Assembly (NCBI RefSeq): GCF_000718255.1
Contig: NZ_JOFJ01000008.1
Location: 173,936 to 237,935 of the forward strand
Direction: 5' to 3'
Length of the DNA stretch: 64,000 nucleotides
Origin: Spirillospora albida
GTDB taxonomy: Bacteria > Actinomycetota > Actinomycetes > Streptosporangiales > Streptosporangiaceae
This document shows, piece after piece, positions 1 to 9,010 of the stretch. The notes under the pieces were generated by a model that saw only the letters and a program-made list of their open reading frames with translations, was not told the DNA's origin and made no database searches. How positions within the stretch are numbered: position 1 is the first letter of the stretch; each line of letters begins with the position of its first letter. Both the position numbers and the translations under genes were made by a program.

Positions 1-2361
1 GCGGACGGCGGCGATCGCGTCGCCCCGCGTCCGCAGCATGCGGCGGGACTCGTCGCTCACGATGAAGTCGACGTAGCGCTGCCGGACGCGGGCCTCCGGG
101 TCGGAGAGGCCGGAGCGCTTGTTCGGCAGGGGGCGCAGGCACTTCGCGGTCAGCGTCCAGGACGACGCGAGGACCGACAGCTCGCCGTGCCGGGAGGTGG
201 CGACCTCGCCGTCCACGCCGACCTGGTCGCCGAGGTCGATGAGGGCCTTCCAGCGGTCCAGGGGGTCGGCGCCGAGGGTGTCGGCGGCCAGGATGATCTG
301 CAGGTCGCCGGTCTCGTCCCGGAGCGTCACGAAGATCAGCCTGCCGTGCTCGCGGGCGAGGACGACCCGTCCGGCGACGGCGACGCGCTCCCCGGTGCGG
401 GTGTCGGGCGGGAGGTCGGGGAAGCGGGCGCGGATGTCGGCGGCGTGGTCGGTGCGGGCGAAGCCCAGCGGGTACGGCTCCAGGCCCGCCGAGCGGATCA
501 GGTCGAGCTTGGCGTGCCGGACGCGCTCCTGCTCGGAGAGGCGGCGGTGCGGGGCGCGGGCGGCGTCCGCGGCGTCCTCGATCTCCTTGATCTTCGCGAC
601 GAGCTCGGCGGACGGCACGGTGGCGGCGATCCGGTCGAGCTTCGGGCGGCGGAAGCTCGGCAGGAACCCCTCCGCGCGCGCGTACGCGATGCCGAGCCGG
701 ACGATGTCGCGCCCCTGCCGGTAGCAGATGTAGCGCGGACGCCATGTCGGCATGTACTTGGCGTTCGAGAGGTACAGCGACTCCAGCTGCCAGAACCGGG
801 ACGCGAACGACAGGAACCGGTAGTAGAGGCGGGCGATGGGGCCGGCGCCGATCGCGGAGCCGCGGGCGAACGCCGAGCGCAGCATCGCGAAGTTCAGCGA
901 CAGCTGCTGGGCGCCGACGGCGGGGGCCTTCTCCGCGAGCTTGGCGACCATGTACTCGTTCAGGCCGTTCTCGGCGAGGCGGTCGCGGCGCATCAGGTCG
1001 AGGGACAGCCCGGAACGGCCCCACGGCACGAAGCTGAGCAGGCCGCGCAGCGTGCCCCCCGCGTCGAACGCCTCGACCATGACGCAGCGGCCGTCGGTGG
1101 GGTCGCCGAGCCGGCCGAGGGCCATGGAGAACCCGCGTTCGGTGTCCTCGCCGCGCCAGGCGTCGGCGCTGCGCAGGAGCGCGGCCATCTCCGCGGCGGG
1201 GATCTGCGAGTGGCGGCGGATCCGGAACGTGTACCCGGCCCGCTCGACGCGCCGGACCGCCTGCCGGACCTGCCGCATCTCGCGGCCGTCCAGGTTGAAG
1301 TCGGTGAGGTCGAGGATGGCCTCGTCGCCGAGCTCGAACGCGTCGAAGCCCTGCCGCCGGTAGATGTGGGCGGCGCGCTCGCCGACGCTGACGGCGCCGG
1401 GGATCCAGGCGTGCGCGCGGCATTCGCCGAGCCACGCCTCGATGGCCTGCTCCCACGACTCGGGGTCGCCGAGCGGGTCGCCGCTGGCGAGGGAGACCGA
1501 GCCCTCGACGCGGTAGGCGATGGCGGCCTTGCCGTTCGGCGCGAGGATGACGTCCTTGTCGCGGCGCAGCGCGAAGTAGCCGAGCGAGTCCTGGTCGCCG
1601 TACTTGGCCAGCAGGACGCGCGCCGCGAGCTCCTCGGGCGGGCTGAGGACGGGGTCGCGGCGGCCCGGCCGGAACAGCGCCCAGAACGTCCCGACGAGCA
1701 GGCCCGTGCCGAGGACCCAGAGGATCGCGTCGACCCAGAGGGGCACGTAGACGTCGATCGGCTTGCCCGTGACGCGGGGACCGAGTCCGGTCTGCATGAT
1801 GGCGTAGACCGGATGCGTCCAGAAGTCGCCGCCGCGGTTGCGGTCGGTGAGGGTGACGATGATCGTGCCGATGACGCCGGTGACGAGCAGCAGGCCGGAG
1901 AAGACGAGGGCGGCCAGGCGGCGGTTGGCGCGGTCGGGCAGCGTCGTGAACTGCCGCCGCCCCGCGACGAGGAGGCCGAGCGCGGCGAGGTAGAAGGAGG
2001 TGCAGACGGCGAGCCCGGCGGGGGTCGGCTCGTCGGGGTCGAGCAGGGACGTCAGCATCCCGGCGACGCTGAGCACCGCCAGTGTGCAGAAGATCACGAC
2101 GAGGATGCGCCAGGCGGCCTTCTTCCGCCGCCGCACGCCCATCGACAGCAGGAGCCAGAGCAGGCCGAGGGGGACGCTGGGGATCGCGCCCAGATAGCCG
2201 ATCCACCGGAAGGCCCAGATGTCGAGCAGTTCGAGGATGAGACCATAGGACGCCCACCCGAGCAGCGACAGGATCCCGGAGAGCCGGGTGTACCAGAAGA
2301 AGATCGTCGGCGTCGCCTGGATGAGCTGCCGCCACTCGGCCGACAGGCCCTTGTCGCCCAT
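1..2361 (-). CDS. lysX: Bifunctional lysylphosphatidylglycerol synthetase / lysine-tRNA ligase LysX (3' part beyond the window)
   Basis: LysX charges tRNA with lysine and transfers it to phosphatidylglycerol, which lowers membrane negative charge and protects against cationic peptides. The 787 codons present begin MGDKGLSAEWRQ. They carry about six hydrophobic segments (residues 15-225), then an MprF-type DUF2156 aminoacyltransferase domain (about 240-540). From about 615 there is the OB-fold of class II LysRS, including the family-typical stretch KCLRPLPNKRSGLSDPEARV followed by RQRYVDF. The class II catalytic core lies off the left edge. Start ATG at 2361 follows a G-rich GGGGGGA. In-frame ATGs at 2418 and 2436 and GTGs further up are possible alternatives, because the frame stays open through an 18-bp repeat. 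It is divergent from the kinase genes. Identification is by recognition of both domains; Mycobacterium LysX has the same order. Confidence 0.93.
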   Translation of the reverse strand, partial: MGDKGLSAEWRQLIQATPTIFFWYTRLSGILSLLGWASYGLILELLDIWAFRWIGYLGAIPSVPLGLLWLLLSMGVRRRKKAAWRILVVIFCTLAVLSVAGMLTSLLDPDEPTPAGLAVCTSFYLAALGLLVAGRRQFTTLPDRANRRLAALVFSGLLLVTGVIGTIIVTLTDRNRGGDFWTHPVYAIMQTGLGPRVTGKPIDVYVPLWVDAILWVLGTGLLVGTFWALFRPGRRDPVLSPPEELAARVLLAKYGDQDSLGYFALRRDKDVILAPNGKAAIAYRVEGSVSLASGDPLGDPESWEQAIEAWLGECRAHAWIPGAVSVGERAAHIYRRQGFDAFELGDEAILDLTDFNLDGREMRQVRQAVRRVERAGYTFRIRRHSQIPAAEMAALLRSADAWRGEDTERGFSMALGRLGDPTDGRCVMVEAFDAGGTLRGLLSFVPWGRSGLSLDLMRRDRLAENGLNEYMVAKLAEKAPAVGAQQLSLNFAMLRSAFARGSAIGAGPIARLYYRFLSFASRFWQLESLYLSNAKYMPTWRPRYICYRQGRDIVRLGIAYARAEGFLPSFRRPKLDRIAATVPSAELVAKIKEIEDAADAARAPHRRLSEQERVRHAKLDLIRSAGLEPYPLGFARTDHAADIRARFPDLPPDTRTGERVAVAGRVVLAREHGRLIFVTLRDETGDLQIILAADTLGADPLDRWKALIDLGDQVGVDGEVATSRHGELSVLASSWTLTAKCLRPLPNKRSGLSDPEARVRQRYVDFIVSDESRRMLRTRGDAIAAVR

Positions 2362-2400
2362 GGTCCCCCCGTCGCCGTTCCGTGTGGCCCGCCCGTTCCT

Positions 2401-2451
2401 ATCGGGTGAGCCCTTCATACCGGGTGAGACCTTCATATCGGGTGACACCTT
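2401..2451. repeat. 18-bp direct repeat, 2.8 copies, upstream of lysX
   Basis: Units begin at 2401, 2419 and 2437 with the form A(T/C)CGGGTGAGNCCTTCAT; the last is partial. On the minus strand each unit reads ATGAAGGNCTCACCCGRT. The unit length is a multiple of three and the ATGs are in frame with lysX, so a longer LysX would carry an N-terminal hexapeptide repeat (MKVSPG, MKGSPD). It may instead be an untranslated leader repeat. Confidence 0.75.
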
Positions 2452-2594
2452 GCTCACGCTCCCGCCTGGACGGTGTGGTGGCGAGGCGCACACCGAACAG
2501 CGGTACGGGCGCGAACCTGGACGTGGTCCCGAGCGTCGTACGTCTGGGGGGTCAAGCGGTGCAAGCTCAGTCCAAGGATGTCAGTAAAAGTCGA

Positions 2595-2600
2595 TATGGT
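2595..2600 (+). promoter_or_regulatory. Candidate -10 element (TATGGT) for leaderless kinase gene
   Basis: TATGGT fits the actinobacterial TANNNT -10 and ends 7 nt before the ATG at 2608. The start has no Shine-Dalgarno sequence, so transcription probably begins at or next to the start codon. No good -35 is visible. Confidence 0.45.
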
Positions 2601-2607
2601 CGCGGAT

Positions 2608-4332
2608 ATGCCTAGTGAGACCTCCGGCGCGCGCCTGCTCGCCCGCCGTTACCGCCTGGTCGCCCACGTCGGCCGGGGCGGCATGGGAACGGTCTGGCAG
2701 GCGCACGATGAGGTCCTCGGTCGAGACGTCGCGGTGAAGGAGGTCATCCTCCCGCATGGTCTCACCGACGACGAGCGCGCCGTGCAGTACAAGCGCACCT
2801 TCCGCGAGGCGAGGACGGCCGCCCGGCTCGGCCACCCCGGCGTCGTCACCGTGTACGACGTCGTCGAGGAGGACGGCCGGCCCTGGATCGTCATGGAGCT
2901 CATCAAGGCGCGCTCCCTCGACCAGGTGATCAAGGACGAGGGGCCGATGGAGCCCCGCCGCGCGGCGGACATCGGCCGGCAGATGCTCGCCGCCCTGCAC
3001 GCCGCGCACGACGCGGGCGTCCTGCACCGGGACGTCAAGCCCAGCAACGTGCTCGTGACCAGCACCGGACGCGCGGGCGACCGCGCCGTCCTGACCGACT
3101 TCGGCATCGCGACCGCCTCCGGCGACGCCACCCTCACGCAGACCGGCCTGGTCATGGGGTCGCCCGCGTACATCGCGCCGGAGCGCGCCCGGGGCCGCAC
3201 GGCCGGTCCCGCGTCCGACCTGTGGTCGCTCGGCGTCACGCTGTACGCGATGGTGCACGGCAGGTCGCCGTTCGAGCGCTCCGAGCCGATGGCCGCGCTG
3301 GTCGCGGTCATCTCCGAGGAGCCCGAACCGCCGCACCGCGCCGGCCGGCTCACCCCTGTCATCGAGGGGCTGCTCCGCAAGGACCCCGACGCGCGGATGG
3401 ACGCGATCGAGGCAGGCGCGCTGCTTGACGACATCGTCCGGCGGGAGACCATCGACGACCAGCGCACCCTCGCCGTCGACTTCCGCGAGTCGCAGCCGCC
3501 GGCCGAGGCGGCCCGGACGCGGGTCACGCCCGTCGCGGAGACGCCGGAGGATCCCGTGCCCGCGGCGTCCTGGACGCCCGACTCCTGGGACGCGGGCCCC
3601 GGCACGCAGGCCGCCGGGGCCGCCGCGACCGGACCGGCCGGGCAGGGTGGCCGCGCGCGGCCCGCCCTCAACCGGAACGCCCTGGTCGTCATCGGCGCCG
3701 TCCTGGCGCTGATCGTCGTGGTGGCGGGGATCGCGCTGGCCGCGTCCGGCGACGACGACAAGAAGGGCGAGCGCAAGGGCGCCGCCACGCCGACGCAGAA
3801 GAAGCAGACGCCGACGCGGAAGGCGTCCGACCCGCCGACGTCGGCGACGCCCACGGCGAACGGATCGACGCTCCCGGCCGGTTTCCGGATGTACGAGGAC
3901 CCCAGCGGCTACTCGGTGCCCGTCCCGAAGGGCTGGAGCGGACCCGAGCGCAAGCAGGGCGGCGACTTCTTCTACGCGCCCGACCGGCAGACCTACATCC
4001 AGATCGGCCAGACGAAGGACCCCGGTCCGAGCGCGATCGGCGACTGGCGGAACCAGGAGCGCGGCGGCAGCGGCTTCCGCGCCTACGAGAAGATCAAGAT
4101 CGCGCCGACCGGCGACGAGCCGCCGGTGCCCGACACCGGGAACGGCGACAAGTCCGCCGACTGGGAGTTCACCTTCGACGGCGGCGGCACCCGGATGCAC
4201 ATCCTCAACCGCGGCTTCGTCGCGAACGGGTACGGCTACGCGATCCTCGTCCGCGCGCCGGACGCGCGGTGGAAGACGGTGATCGCCGAACTCCAGCCGG
4301 TGTACCGGTTCTTCGAGCCGGCGGGGGAGTGA
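2608..4332 (+). CDS. Membrane serine/threonine protein kinase (first of three)
   Basis: 574-residue PknB-type kinase. The cytoplasmic catalytic domain (about 10-270) shows the glycine loop GRGGMGTVW, AVKEV lysine, HRDVKPSN catalytic loop (about residue 140), DFG and the activation-segment sequence SPAYIAPERARG. A Pro/Ala-rich linker leads to one membrane helix (about 358-382), then a Lys/Thr/Pro-rich stalk and a compact extracytoplasmic domain (about 420-574). That domain contains SGYSVPVPKGW and ends near VYRFFEP. There are no PASTA repeats, so it is not a PknB muropeptide sensor. The ectodomain resembles that of the next kinase and probably senses an envelope ligand. I chose ATG 2608 because it matches the MSDGE start of the downstream kinase in spacing to the glycine loop. 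ATG 2596 is possible. Confidence 0.93.
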   Translation: MPSETSGARLLARRYRLVAHVGRGGMGTVWQAHDEVLGRDVAVKEVILPHGLTDDERAVQYKRTFREARTAARLGHPGVVTVYDVVEEDGRPWIVMELIKARSLDQVIKDEGPMEPRRAADIGRQMLAALHAAHDAGVLHRDVKPSNVLVTSTGRAGDRAVLTDFGIATASGDATLTQTGLVMGSPAYIAPERARGRTAGPASDLWSLGVTLYAMVHGRSPFERSEPMAALVAVISEEPEPPHRAGRLTPVIEGLLRKDPDARMDAIEAGALLDDIVRRETIDDQRTLAVDFRESQPPAEAARTRVTPVAETPEDPVPAASWTPDSWDAGPGTQAAGAAATGPAGQGGRARPALNRNALVVIGAVLALIVVVAGIALAASGDDDKKGERKGAATPTQKKQTPTRKASDPPTSATPTANGSTLPAGFRMYEDPSGYSVPVPKGWSGPERKQGGDFFYAPDRQTYIQIGQTKDPGPSAIGDWRNQERGGSGFRAYEKIKIAPTGDEPPVPDTGNGDKSADWEFTFDGGGTRMHILNRGFVANGYGYAILVRAPDARWKTVIAELQPVYRFFEPAGE

Positions 4333-4383
4333 ATGCCGGCCGGGAGACCCGTCGGGCGATGCCGAACCGTGAGCGGGGATCGG

Positions 4384-4389
4384 TAGGGT
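4384..4389 (+). promoter_or_regulatory. Candidate -10 element (TAGGGT) for second kinase gene
   Basis: TAGGGT fits TANNNT and lies 8 nt before ATG 4398, which lacks a Shine-Dalgarno sequence. This suggests a leaderless transcript for this gene in addition to read-through from the upstream kinase 65 nt away. Confidence 0.4.
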
Positions 4390-4397
4390 CGCGACTC

Positions 4398-6026
4398 ATG
4401 TCGGACGGGGAACATTCGGGCGCGGGACGGCTGCTCGCCGGACGGTACCGGCTGGTGTCGGTGGTCGGCCGCGGCGGCATGGGCACGGTGTGGCGGGCGC
4501 GCGACGAGACCCTGCACCGCGACGTGGCGGTGAAGGAGGTCGCGCTGCACCACTCCCTCACCGCCGAGGAGCGCGCCGACCGGCACCGGCGGACCCTCCG
4601 GGAGGCGCGGGCGTCGGCGCGGCTGAACCACCCGGGGGTCGTGACCGTGCACGACGTCGTGGACGAGGACGACCGGCCATGGATCGTCATGGAGCTGGTC
4701 GACGCCAGGTCCCTGCAGGACGTCGTCGACACCGGCGGGCCGCTGCCGCCTGAGCGGGCCGCCGCGATCGGCCGGCAGGTCGTGGCGGCGCTGCGGGCCG
4801 CGCATGCGATCGGCATCCTGCACCGGGACGTGAAGCCCGCGAACGTGCTGGTCACCGATGACGACCGGGCCGTCCTCACCGACTTCGGCATCGCGCAGAT
4901 GGCGGGCGACGCGACGCTCACCCGCACCGGCCTGATCATGGGATCGCCCGCCTACATGGCGCCGGAGCGGCTGCGGGGCGAGCGGGCGATCCCGGCGTCC
5001 GACCTGTGGGCGCTCGGCGCGACGCTCTACACGGCGTGCGAGGGCAGGTCGCCGCACCACCGGAGCGACGCGATGGCGGTGATCGCGGCCGTGATGACGC
5101 TGGACGCGCCACCGCCGCGCAGCGCCGGGCCGCTGACCCCCGTGCTGCGGGGCCTGCTGGAACGCGACCCGGTCCGGCGGATGGGCGCCGACGAGGCGGA
5201 CAGGGCCCTCGCGGCGGTCGCCGCCGGCGAGGCCGCCCCGCCGGTGGAGGACCGCACGAGTCCCGTCCCGGCGCCCGCGCCCGTCCCGGAGCCCGTCGCC
5301 GCGCCCGTTCCCGTGCCCGTTCCGGACGAGACGGCGCCGGTGCCGGGCACGGCGGCGCGGGAGTGGGCGCCGCAGGAACCCGCGCGCGAGCGGCGCCGCG
5401 CGCTGCCGTTCATCGCGGCGGGCGCCGCCGCGGCCGTGATCGCCGTCCCGGCGGCGGTGTTCGTCCTGATGGACGAGGACGAGGCGAAGCCGTCCGAGCC
5501 GCCCGCGCTCGTTCAGGCCACGGGGGCGTCCCCGGCGCCGGGTGACACTCCGCCCGCCACCGGGACATCGCCGGCCACCGGGGCCTCCTGGCCGGACGGC
5601 CTCGTCCGGGAGACCGGAACCGGCTACTCGATCGGCGTCCCCCGCGGCTGGCGGCGCACCGAGCGGGGCGCCAGCACCCTGTGGATCGACCCGGTGACCG
5701 GCGGGTACGTCCAGGTCGACCGCACCCCGTGGACGGGCGACCCCTACGAGCACTGGCGGATCTGGCAGCGGGAGGCGATGGCGGACGGGAAGCTGCCCGG
5801 CCTGCGGGTCCTGCGCATCACCCGCACCCGGGTGGGGAGCGTCCCGGCCGCCGACATCGAGTTCACGTGGAACCGCGCCGGCGGTACCCGCGCCCGTGAC
5901 CGGGGGGTCATAGCGGGCGGCAGGTCCTACGCGGTCGTGGTGGCGCTGCCGATGTCCGGGTGGAGCGGCAACGCGGCGCTTGTGAAGAATGTGCTCGACA
6001 CGTTCCGTCCTCAAGGGGTGGGATGA
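4398..6026 (+). CDS. Membrane serine/threonine protein kinase (second of three)
   Basis: 542-residue paralogue of the preceding kinase. It has an intact catalytic domain (GRGGMGTVW, AVKEV, HRDVKPAN at about 141, DFGIAQ, SPAYMAPERLRG). The juxtamembrane linker is Pro/Val-rich, built from short alternating PAP/PVP/PEP units. One membrane helix (about 335-358) is followed by an ectodomain with the same GYSIGVPRGW core as its neighbour. It ends 22 nt before the third kinase, so the three kinases are probably co-transcribed. The shared ectodomain in kinases one and two suggests related signals. The substrate is unknown; the nearby exopolysaccharide and cell-wall genes are only suggestive. Confidence 0.93.
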   Translation: MSDGEHSGAGRLLAGRYRLVSVVGRGGMGTVWRARDETLHRDVAVKEVALHHSLTAEERADRHRRTLREARASARLNHPGVVTVHDVVDEDDRPWIVMELVDARSLQDVVDTGGPLPPERAAAIGRQVVAALRAAHAIGILHRDVKPANVLVTDDDRAVLTDFGIAQMAGDATLTRTGLIMGSPAYMAPERLRGERAIPASDLWALGATLYTACEGRSPHHRSDAMAVIAAVMTLDAPPPRSAGPLTPVLRGLLERDPVRRMGADEADRALAAVAAGEAAPPVEDRTSPVPAPAPVPEPVAAPVPVPVPDETAPVPGTAAREWAPQEPARERRRALPFIAAGAAAAVIAVPAAVFVLMDEDEAKPSEPPALVQATGASPAPGDTPPATGTSPATGASWPDGLVRETGTGYSIGVPRGWRRTERGASTLWIDPVTGGYVQVDRTPWTGDPYEHWRIWQREAMADGKLPGLRVLRITRTRVGSVPAADIEFTWNRAGGTRARDRGVIAGGRSYAVVVALPMSGWSGNAALVKNVLDTFRPQGVG

Positions 6027-6048
6027 ACTCTTGGGGGACCATCTAGTC

Positions 6049-7440
6049 ATGGAACAGGCACGTCTCCTCTCGGGCCGCTACCGGCTCGACTCGGTGGTGG
6101 GCCGCGGCGGCATGGGCACCGTGTGGCGCGCCTACGACGTCATGCTCGATCGCGAGGTGGCCGTCAAGGAGGTCGTGTTCCCGCCCGGCCTCACCGACGC
6201 CGAGCGGGGCGTCCTGTACGAGCGCACGTTCCGCGAGGCGCGGGCGTCGGCACGGCTCAGCCACCCCGGCGTGGTCACCGTCCACGACGTGGTGGAGGAG
6301 GCCGACCGGCCCTGGATCGTGATGGAGCTCGTCCTCGCCCCGTCGCTGCAGGACCTGCTCGACCGGGGGCCGCTGGAGCACCGCCGGGTGGCGGAGATCG
6401 GCCTGCAGATGCTGGCGGCGCTGAAGCACGCGCACGAGAAGGGCATCCTGCACCGGGACGTCAAGCCCAGCAACGTGCTGATCACCGACGCGGGACGGGT
6501 CGTCCTGACCGACTTCGGCATCGCGCAGGTGGAGGGCGACGCGACGCTGACGCAGACGGGCCTCGTCATGGGGTCGCCCGCGTACATCCCGCCGGAGCGG
6601 GCGCAGGGAGAGCGCGCGGTCCCGGCGTCCGACCTGTGGGCGCTCGGCGCGACCCTCTACGCGGCCGTCGAGGGACGCTCCCCCTACGAGCGGTCGGACG
6701 CGATGTCGTCGCTGCAGGCGGCGCTCACCGAGCCGGTCCCGCCGCCGCGCAACGCGGGGCCGCTGAGCCGGGTCCTGGAGGGGCTGCTCGCCCGCCAGCC
6801 GGTGCACCGGATGACCGCCGCGCAGGTGCAGCCGCTGCTGACGCAGGTGGCGACGGCGCCGCTTCCGGTGGCGCGGGCCGCGGCCGAGACCGTGCTGGAC
6901 GAGCCGTCCCGGATGCCGGGGCGGCGCGACGGCGACCCCGCCGAGACGATCATGGACCCGTCGGACCTCGACTCGATCACCCGTCCGGACCGGGGGGACC
7001 GGCACCGGGAGCAGCCGCGGACCCTGCTGGAGAACGACTGGTCGGTGCCGCCCCCGCAGCGGAACGGTACGCCGGAGCCGCAGCCGAGCGCGTCGCCGCC
7101 GTGGGACCGGCCGCCCCGGCAGCGGTTCGAGCAGGATCAGCGGTTCGAGCAGGCACAGCGGTACGGGCACCGGTACGAGCAGCCGGGGCAGTACGGGAGC
7201 TGGCAGGGGTCCGCCGGGCCGCGCGCGCACTCCGGTGGCGAGCGCCGCAAGACCGTCGTGGTCGTGACGATCGCGGTGCTGCTCATCGTGGCGGCGGTGC
7301 TGCTCGGCGCGTTCATCCTGCGGCAGAAGCTCGGGACGGGCGCGCTGCCCGCGCCCGAGCCGCGCCCCGTCGCGAGCGCCGTCGCGAACGCTCAGTCCGG
7401 CCCGATGCCGAGTGCGGAGATCGCGGCGCCGCGCGCCTGA
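6049..7440 (+). CDS. Membrane serine/threonine protein kinase (third of three, no sensor ectodomain)
   Basis: 463 residues. The kinase domain (GRGGMGTVW, AVKEVVF, HRDVKPSNV, DFGIAQ) is complete, but the usual APE of the activation segment reads PPE (SPAYIPPERAQG). A long Asp/Arg then Gln/Pro-rich linker contains short RFEQ(D/A)QR repeats. The single membrane helix (about 401-424) is followed by only about 39 outside residues. Unlike its two neighbours it therefore has no folded extracellular sensor. Start ATG 6049 is preceded by GGGGGA; the open frame extends 60 nt further up without a convincing start. Its last 49 bp overlap the convergent DUF6114 gene. Confidence 0.92.
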   Translation: MEQARLLSGRYRLDSVVGRGGMGTVWRAYDVMLDREVAVKEVVFPPGLTDAERGVLYERTFREARASARLSHPGVVTVHDVVEEADRPWIVMELVLAPSLQDLLDRGPLEHRRVAEIGLQMLAALKHAHEKGILHRDVKPSNVLITDAGRVVLTDFGIAQVEGDATLTQTGLVMGSPAYIPPERAQGERAVPASDLWALGATLYAAVEGRSPYERSDAMSSLQAALTEPVPPPRNAGPLSRVLEGLLARQPVHRMTAAQVQPLLTQVATAPLPVARAAAETVLDEPSRMPGRRDGDPAETIMDPSDLDSITRPDRGDRHREQPRTLLENDWSVPPPQRNGTPEPQPSASPPWDRPPRQRFEQDQRFEQAQRYGHRYEQPGQYGSWQGSAGPRAHSGGERRKTVVVVTIAVLLIVAAVLLGAFILRQKLGTGALPAPEPRPVASAVANAQSGPMPSAEIAAPRA

Positions 7441-8354
7441 ACCGACGGCCGCTCCGCCACCACGTCCGTCATGACCATGGACGGCGGGGTCAGCGGCGGC
7501 GGGTGCTCGGGGGTGAAGGTCACCGGTATGCCGAGCAGTTTCGACGCCATCCTCGTCGTGTAGATCGCGACGTCACCGGTGAACGTGAGCGTGCCCGCCG
7601 TGATGCGCGTGGTGGTGCCGCCGTGCCGGGAGGTCTGGTCGACGTCCTTCAGGACGGCCTTGGTCATGCTGAACTTCAGTGCCCTGACCGTCCCCTCGGC
7701 GGAGGGGAGCAGCGCGACGCCGTCGTAGCTGAGCCCGGACATCGTCAGCGACGACGCCCGCAGGGTGCCCGGGTCGCTGGAGACGCGATACCCGCCGCTC
7801 TTCTCCGGTGCGCTCATACCGCGCGCCGTGCGAGTGGGCGCGGGGCTCGGCGCGGCGGACGGGTCCGGTGGGGGAGTGGGCGTGAGCAGCGGGAAGCCGA
7901 GGACGGCGGGCACGGCCAGAGCGGTCAGCCGGCCTTCCCGCCTCACCGAGGGCACCGCCACGGGCCCGGCCGTGCGCCGCGCCCGTGTCTCCGGGACGTT
8001 CTTCTTCACGGGCACCCAGGCGACGGCCATGGCCCCGCCGACGACGCCGAGCAGCAGCCCCAGGAGGAAGCCGCCGAAGTTGGACGTGAGGAACGAGGCG
8101 ATGGAGAGCAGCACCGCGAGGATGCCGTAGAAGATCCGCAGCATCGGTTGCGCCCACATCAGGGCACCGGCGGCGATGAGGATCGCGCCGATGAGCCAGC
8201 TCGCCACGCCGGCCATGCCCTGGTGCACGATCAGGGGCACCGGCGCGAGGGGGATGGCGATGAGTTCGAGCCCGGCGAGGACGACGAGCAGGCCGCCCCA
8301 GAAGGGACGGGTCCGCCGCCAGCGGCTGAATCCTCGCGGCCGGGTGGTGTTCAT
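7392..8354 (-). CDS. DUF6114 family membrane protein
   Basis: 320 residues. The N-terminal half has about four hydrophobic segments (roughly 18-110), a Pro/Ala/Ser-rich linker follows, and then a soluble beta-rich C-terminal region. In actinomycetes DUF6114 genes sit directly after DUF6230 genes, as here, with an ATGA overlap (8351-8354). The C-terminal part (for example LTFTGDVAIYTTRMASKLLG) resembles a lipid-binding or surface domain, but the function is not established. The 3' end runs antisense under the third kinase gene for 49 bp, leaving no room for a terminator between them. Confidence 0.82.
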   Translation of the reverse strand: MNTTRPRGFSRWRRTRPFWGGLLVVLAGLELIAIPLAPVPLIVHQGMAGVASWLIGAILIAAGALMWAQPMLRIFYGILAVLLSIASFLTSNFGGFLLGLLLGVVGGAMAVAWVPVKKNVPETRARRTAGPVAVPSVRREGRLTALAVPAVLGFPLLTPTPPPDPSAAPSPAPTRTARGMSAPEKSGGYRVSSDPGTLRASSLTMSGLSYDGVALLPSAEGTVRALKFSMTKAVLKDVDQTSRHGGTTTRITAGTLTFTGDVAIYTTRMASKLLGIPVTFTPEHPPPLTPPSMVMTDVVAERPSVQARGAAISALGIGPD

Positions 8355-8974
8355 CGGAAGCACTCGTCGCCGAACCCCATGTGCAGGTCGCTCAGCCTGA
8401 ACGTCCCGGCGGTGGTCGCCCACGCGGTCTGCTCGACGTCGCTCAGCCTGACGGTCCTCGCCTGCTGGCCGAACGCGCCGGCCGGGCCGCGGGAGTTCCT
8501 CCCGGCCCTGTCGAGGGTGCCGGCGTCGCGGCCGATCTCGATGTCCTCGAACAGGGCGTCGGCCTTCAGCTGCTCGACGTCGAGAACGAGGTCCGTCGCG
8601 TGGACCGGGTTCTTCTTGTCCGTGCCGGCGGTGAGGCGCAGGGTGACCCCGAGGACCTTCACCGACTGGCACAGGTTGTAGATCTTCGCGTCCTGGATGA
8701 CCGAGACCTGGACGGGGTGCCTCTTGCCGCCGGCCTCGACACGGGCGCCGCCGTACTGGGCGAAGCCCGTGCCGTCGATGTGGTCGGCGCTGACCTTGAA
8801 GCTGCTGCCGGAGACGGCGAAGGAGGAGGCGATGGCGCCCTGCCCCGTCATGAACATCAGCGCGCCGGCGCAGGCGGCGGCGGGGAGGGCGACGGCCGCG
8901 AACCGCCTCCAGCGGACGCCGCCGGCGGCGGTCTCGGCGGGGTCGTCATCGGGGGCCTGGGAGGACTCGTTCAT
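8351..8974 (-). CDS. DUF6230 family secreted/anchored protein
   Basis: 207 residues. After a short charged N-terminus there is one hydrophobic segment (about 26-50, FAAVALPAAACAGALMFMTG) that could be a signal anchor. A beta-rich extracytoplasmic domain follows, with a late Cys pair candidate (NLCQS and GDECFR). Database entries for this family are sometimes labelled cholesterol esterase without a catalytic Ser-His-Asp pattern; I see none here either. It is first in a two-gene operon with DUF6114. An inverted repeat and A/T-rich stretch upstream probably hold its promoter. Confidence 0.82.
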   Translation of the reverse strand: MNESSQAPDDDPAETAAGGVRWRRFAAVALPAAACAGALMFMTGQGAIASSFAVSGSSFKVSADHIDGTGFAQYGGARVEAGGKRHPVQVSVIQDAKIYNLCQSVKVLGVTLRLTAGTDKKNPVHATDLVLDVEQLKADALFEDIEIGRDAGTLDRAGRNSRGPAGAFGQQARTVRLSDVEQTAWATTAGTFRLSDLHMGFGDECFR

Positions 8975-9010
8975 GGCGGGCTCGCTCCGCGTCTATCGCT
9001 GGACTCAGTG

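Noticed and set aside
187..2409. A 740-codon open frame on the plus strand opposite lysX
   Set aside because: The translation is Gly/Ala/Arg/Glu-rich without domains, while the minus strand encodes a full MprF/LysRS protein; it is a GC-rich shadow frame.
6123..8681. An 852-codon plus-strand frame through kinase 3 and the DUF6114/DUF6230 genes
   Set aside because: It is out of frame with the kinase and antisense to the DUF genes, with no recognisable domain.
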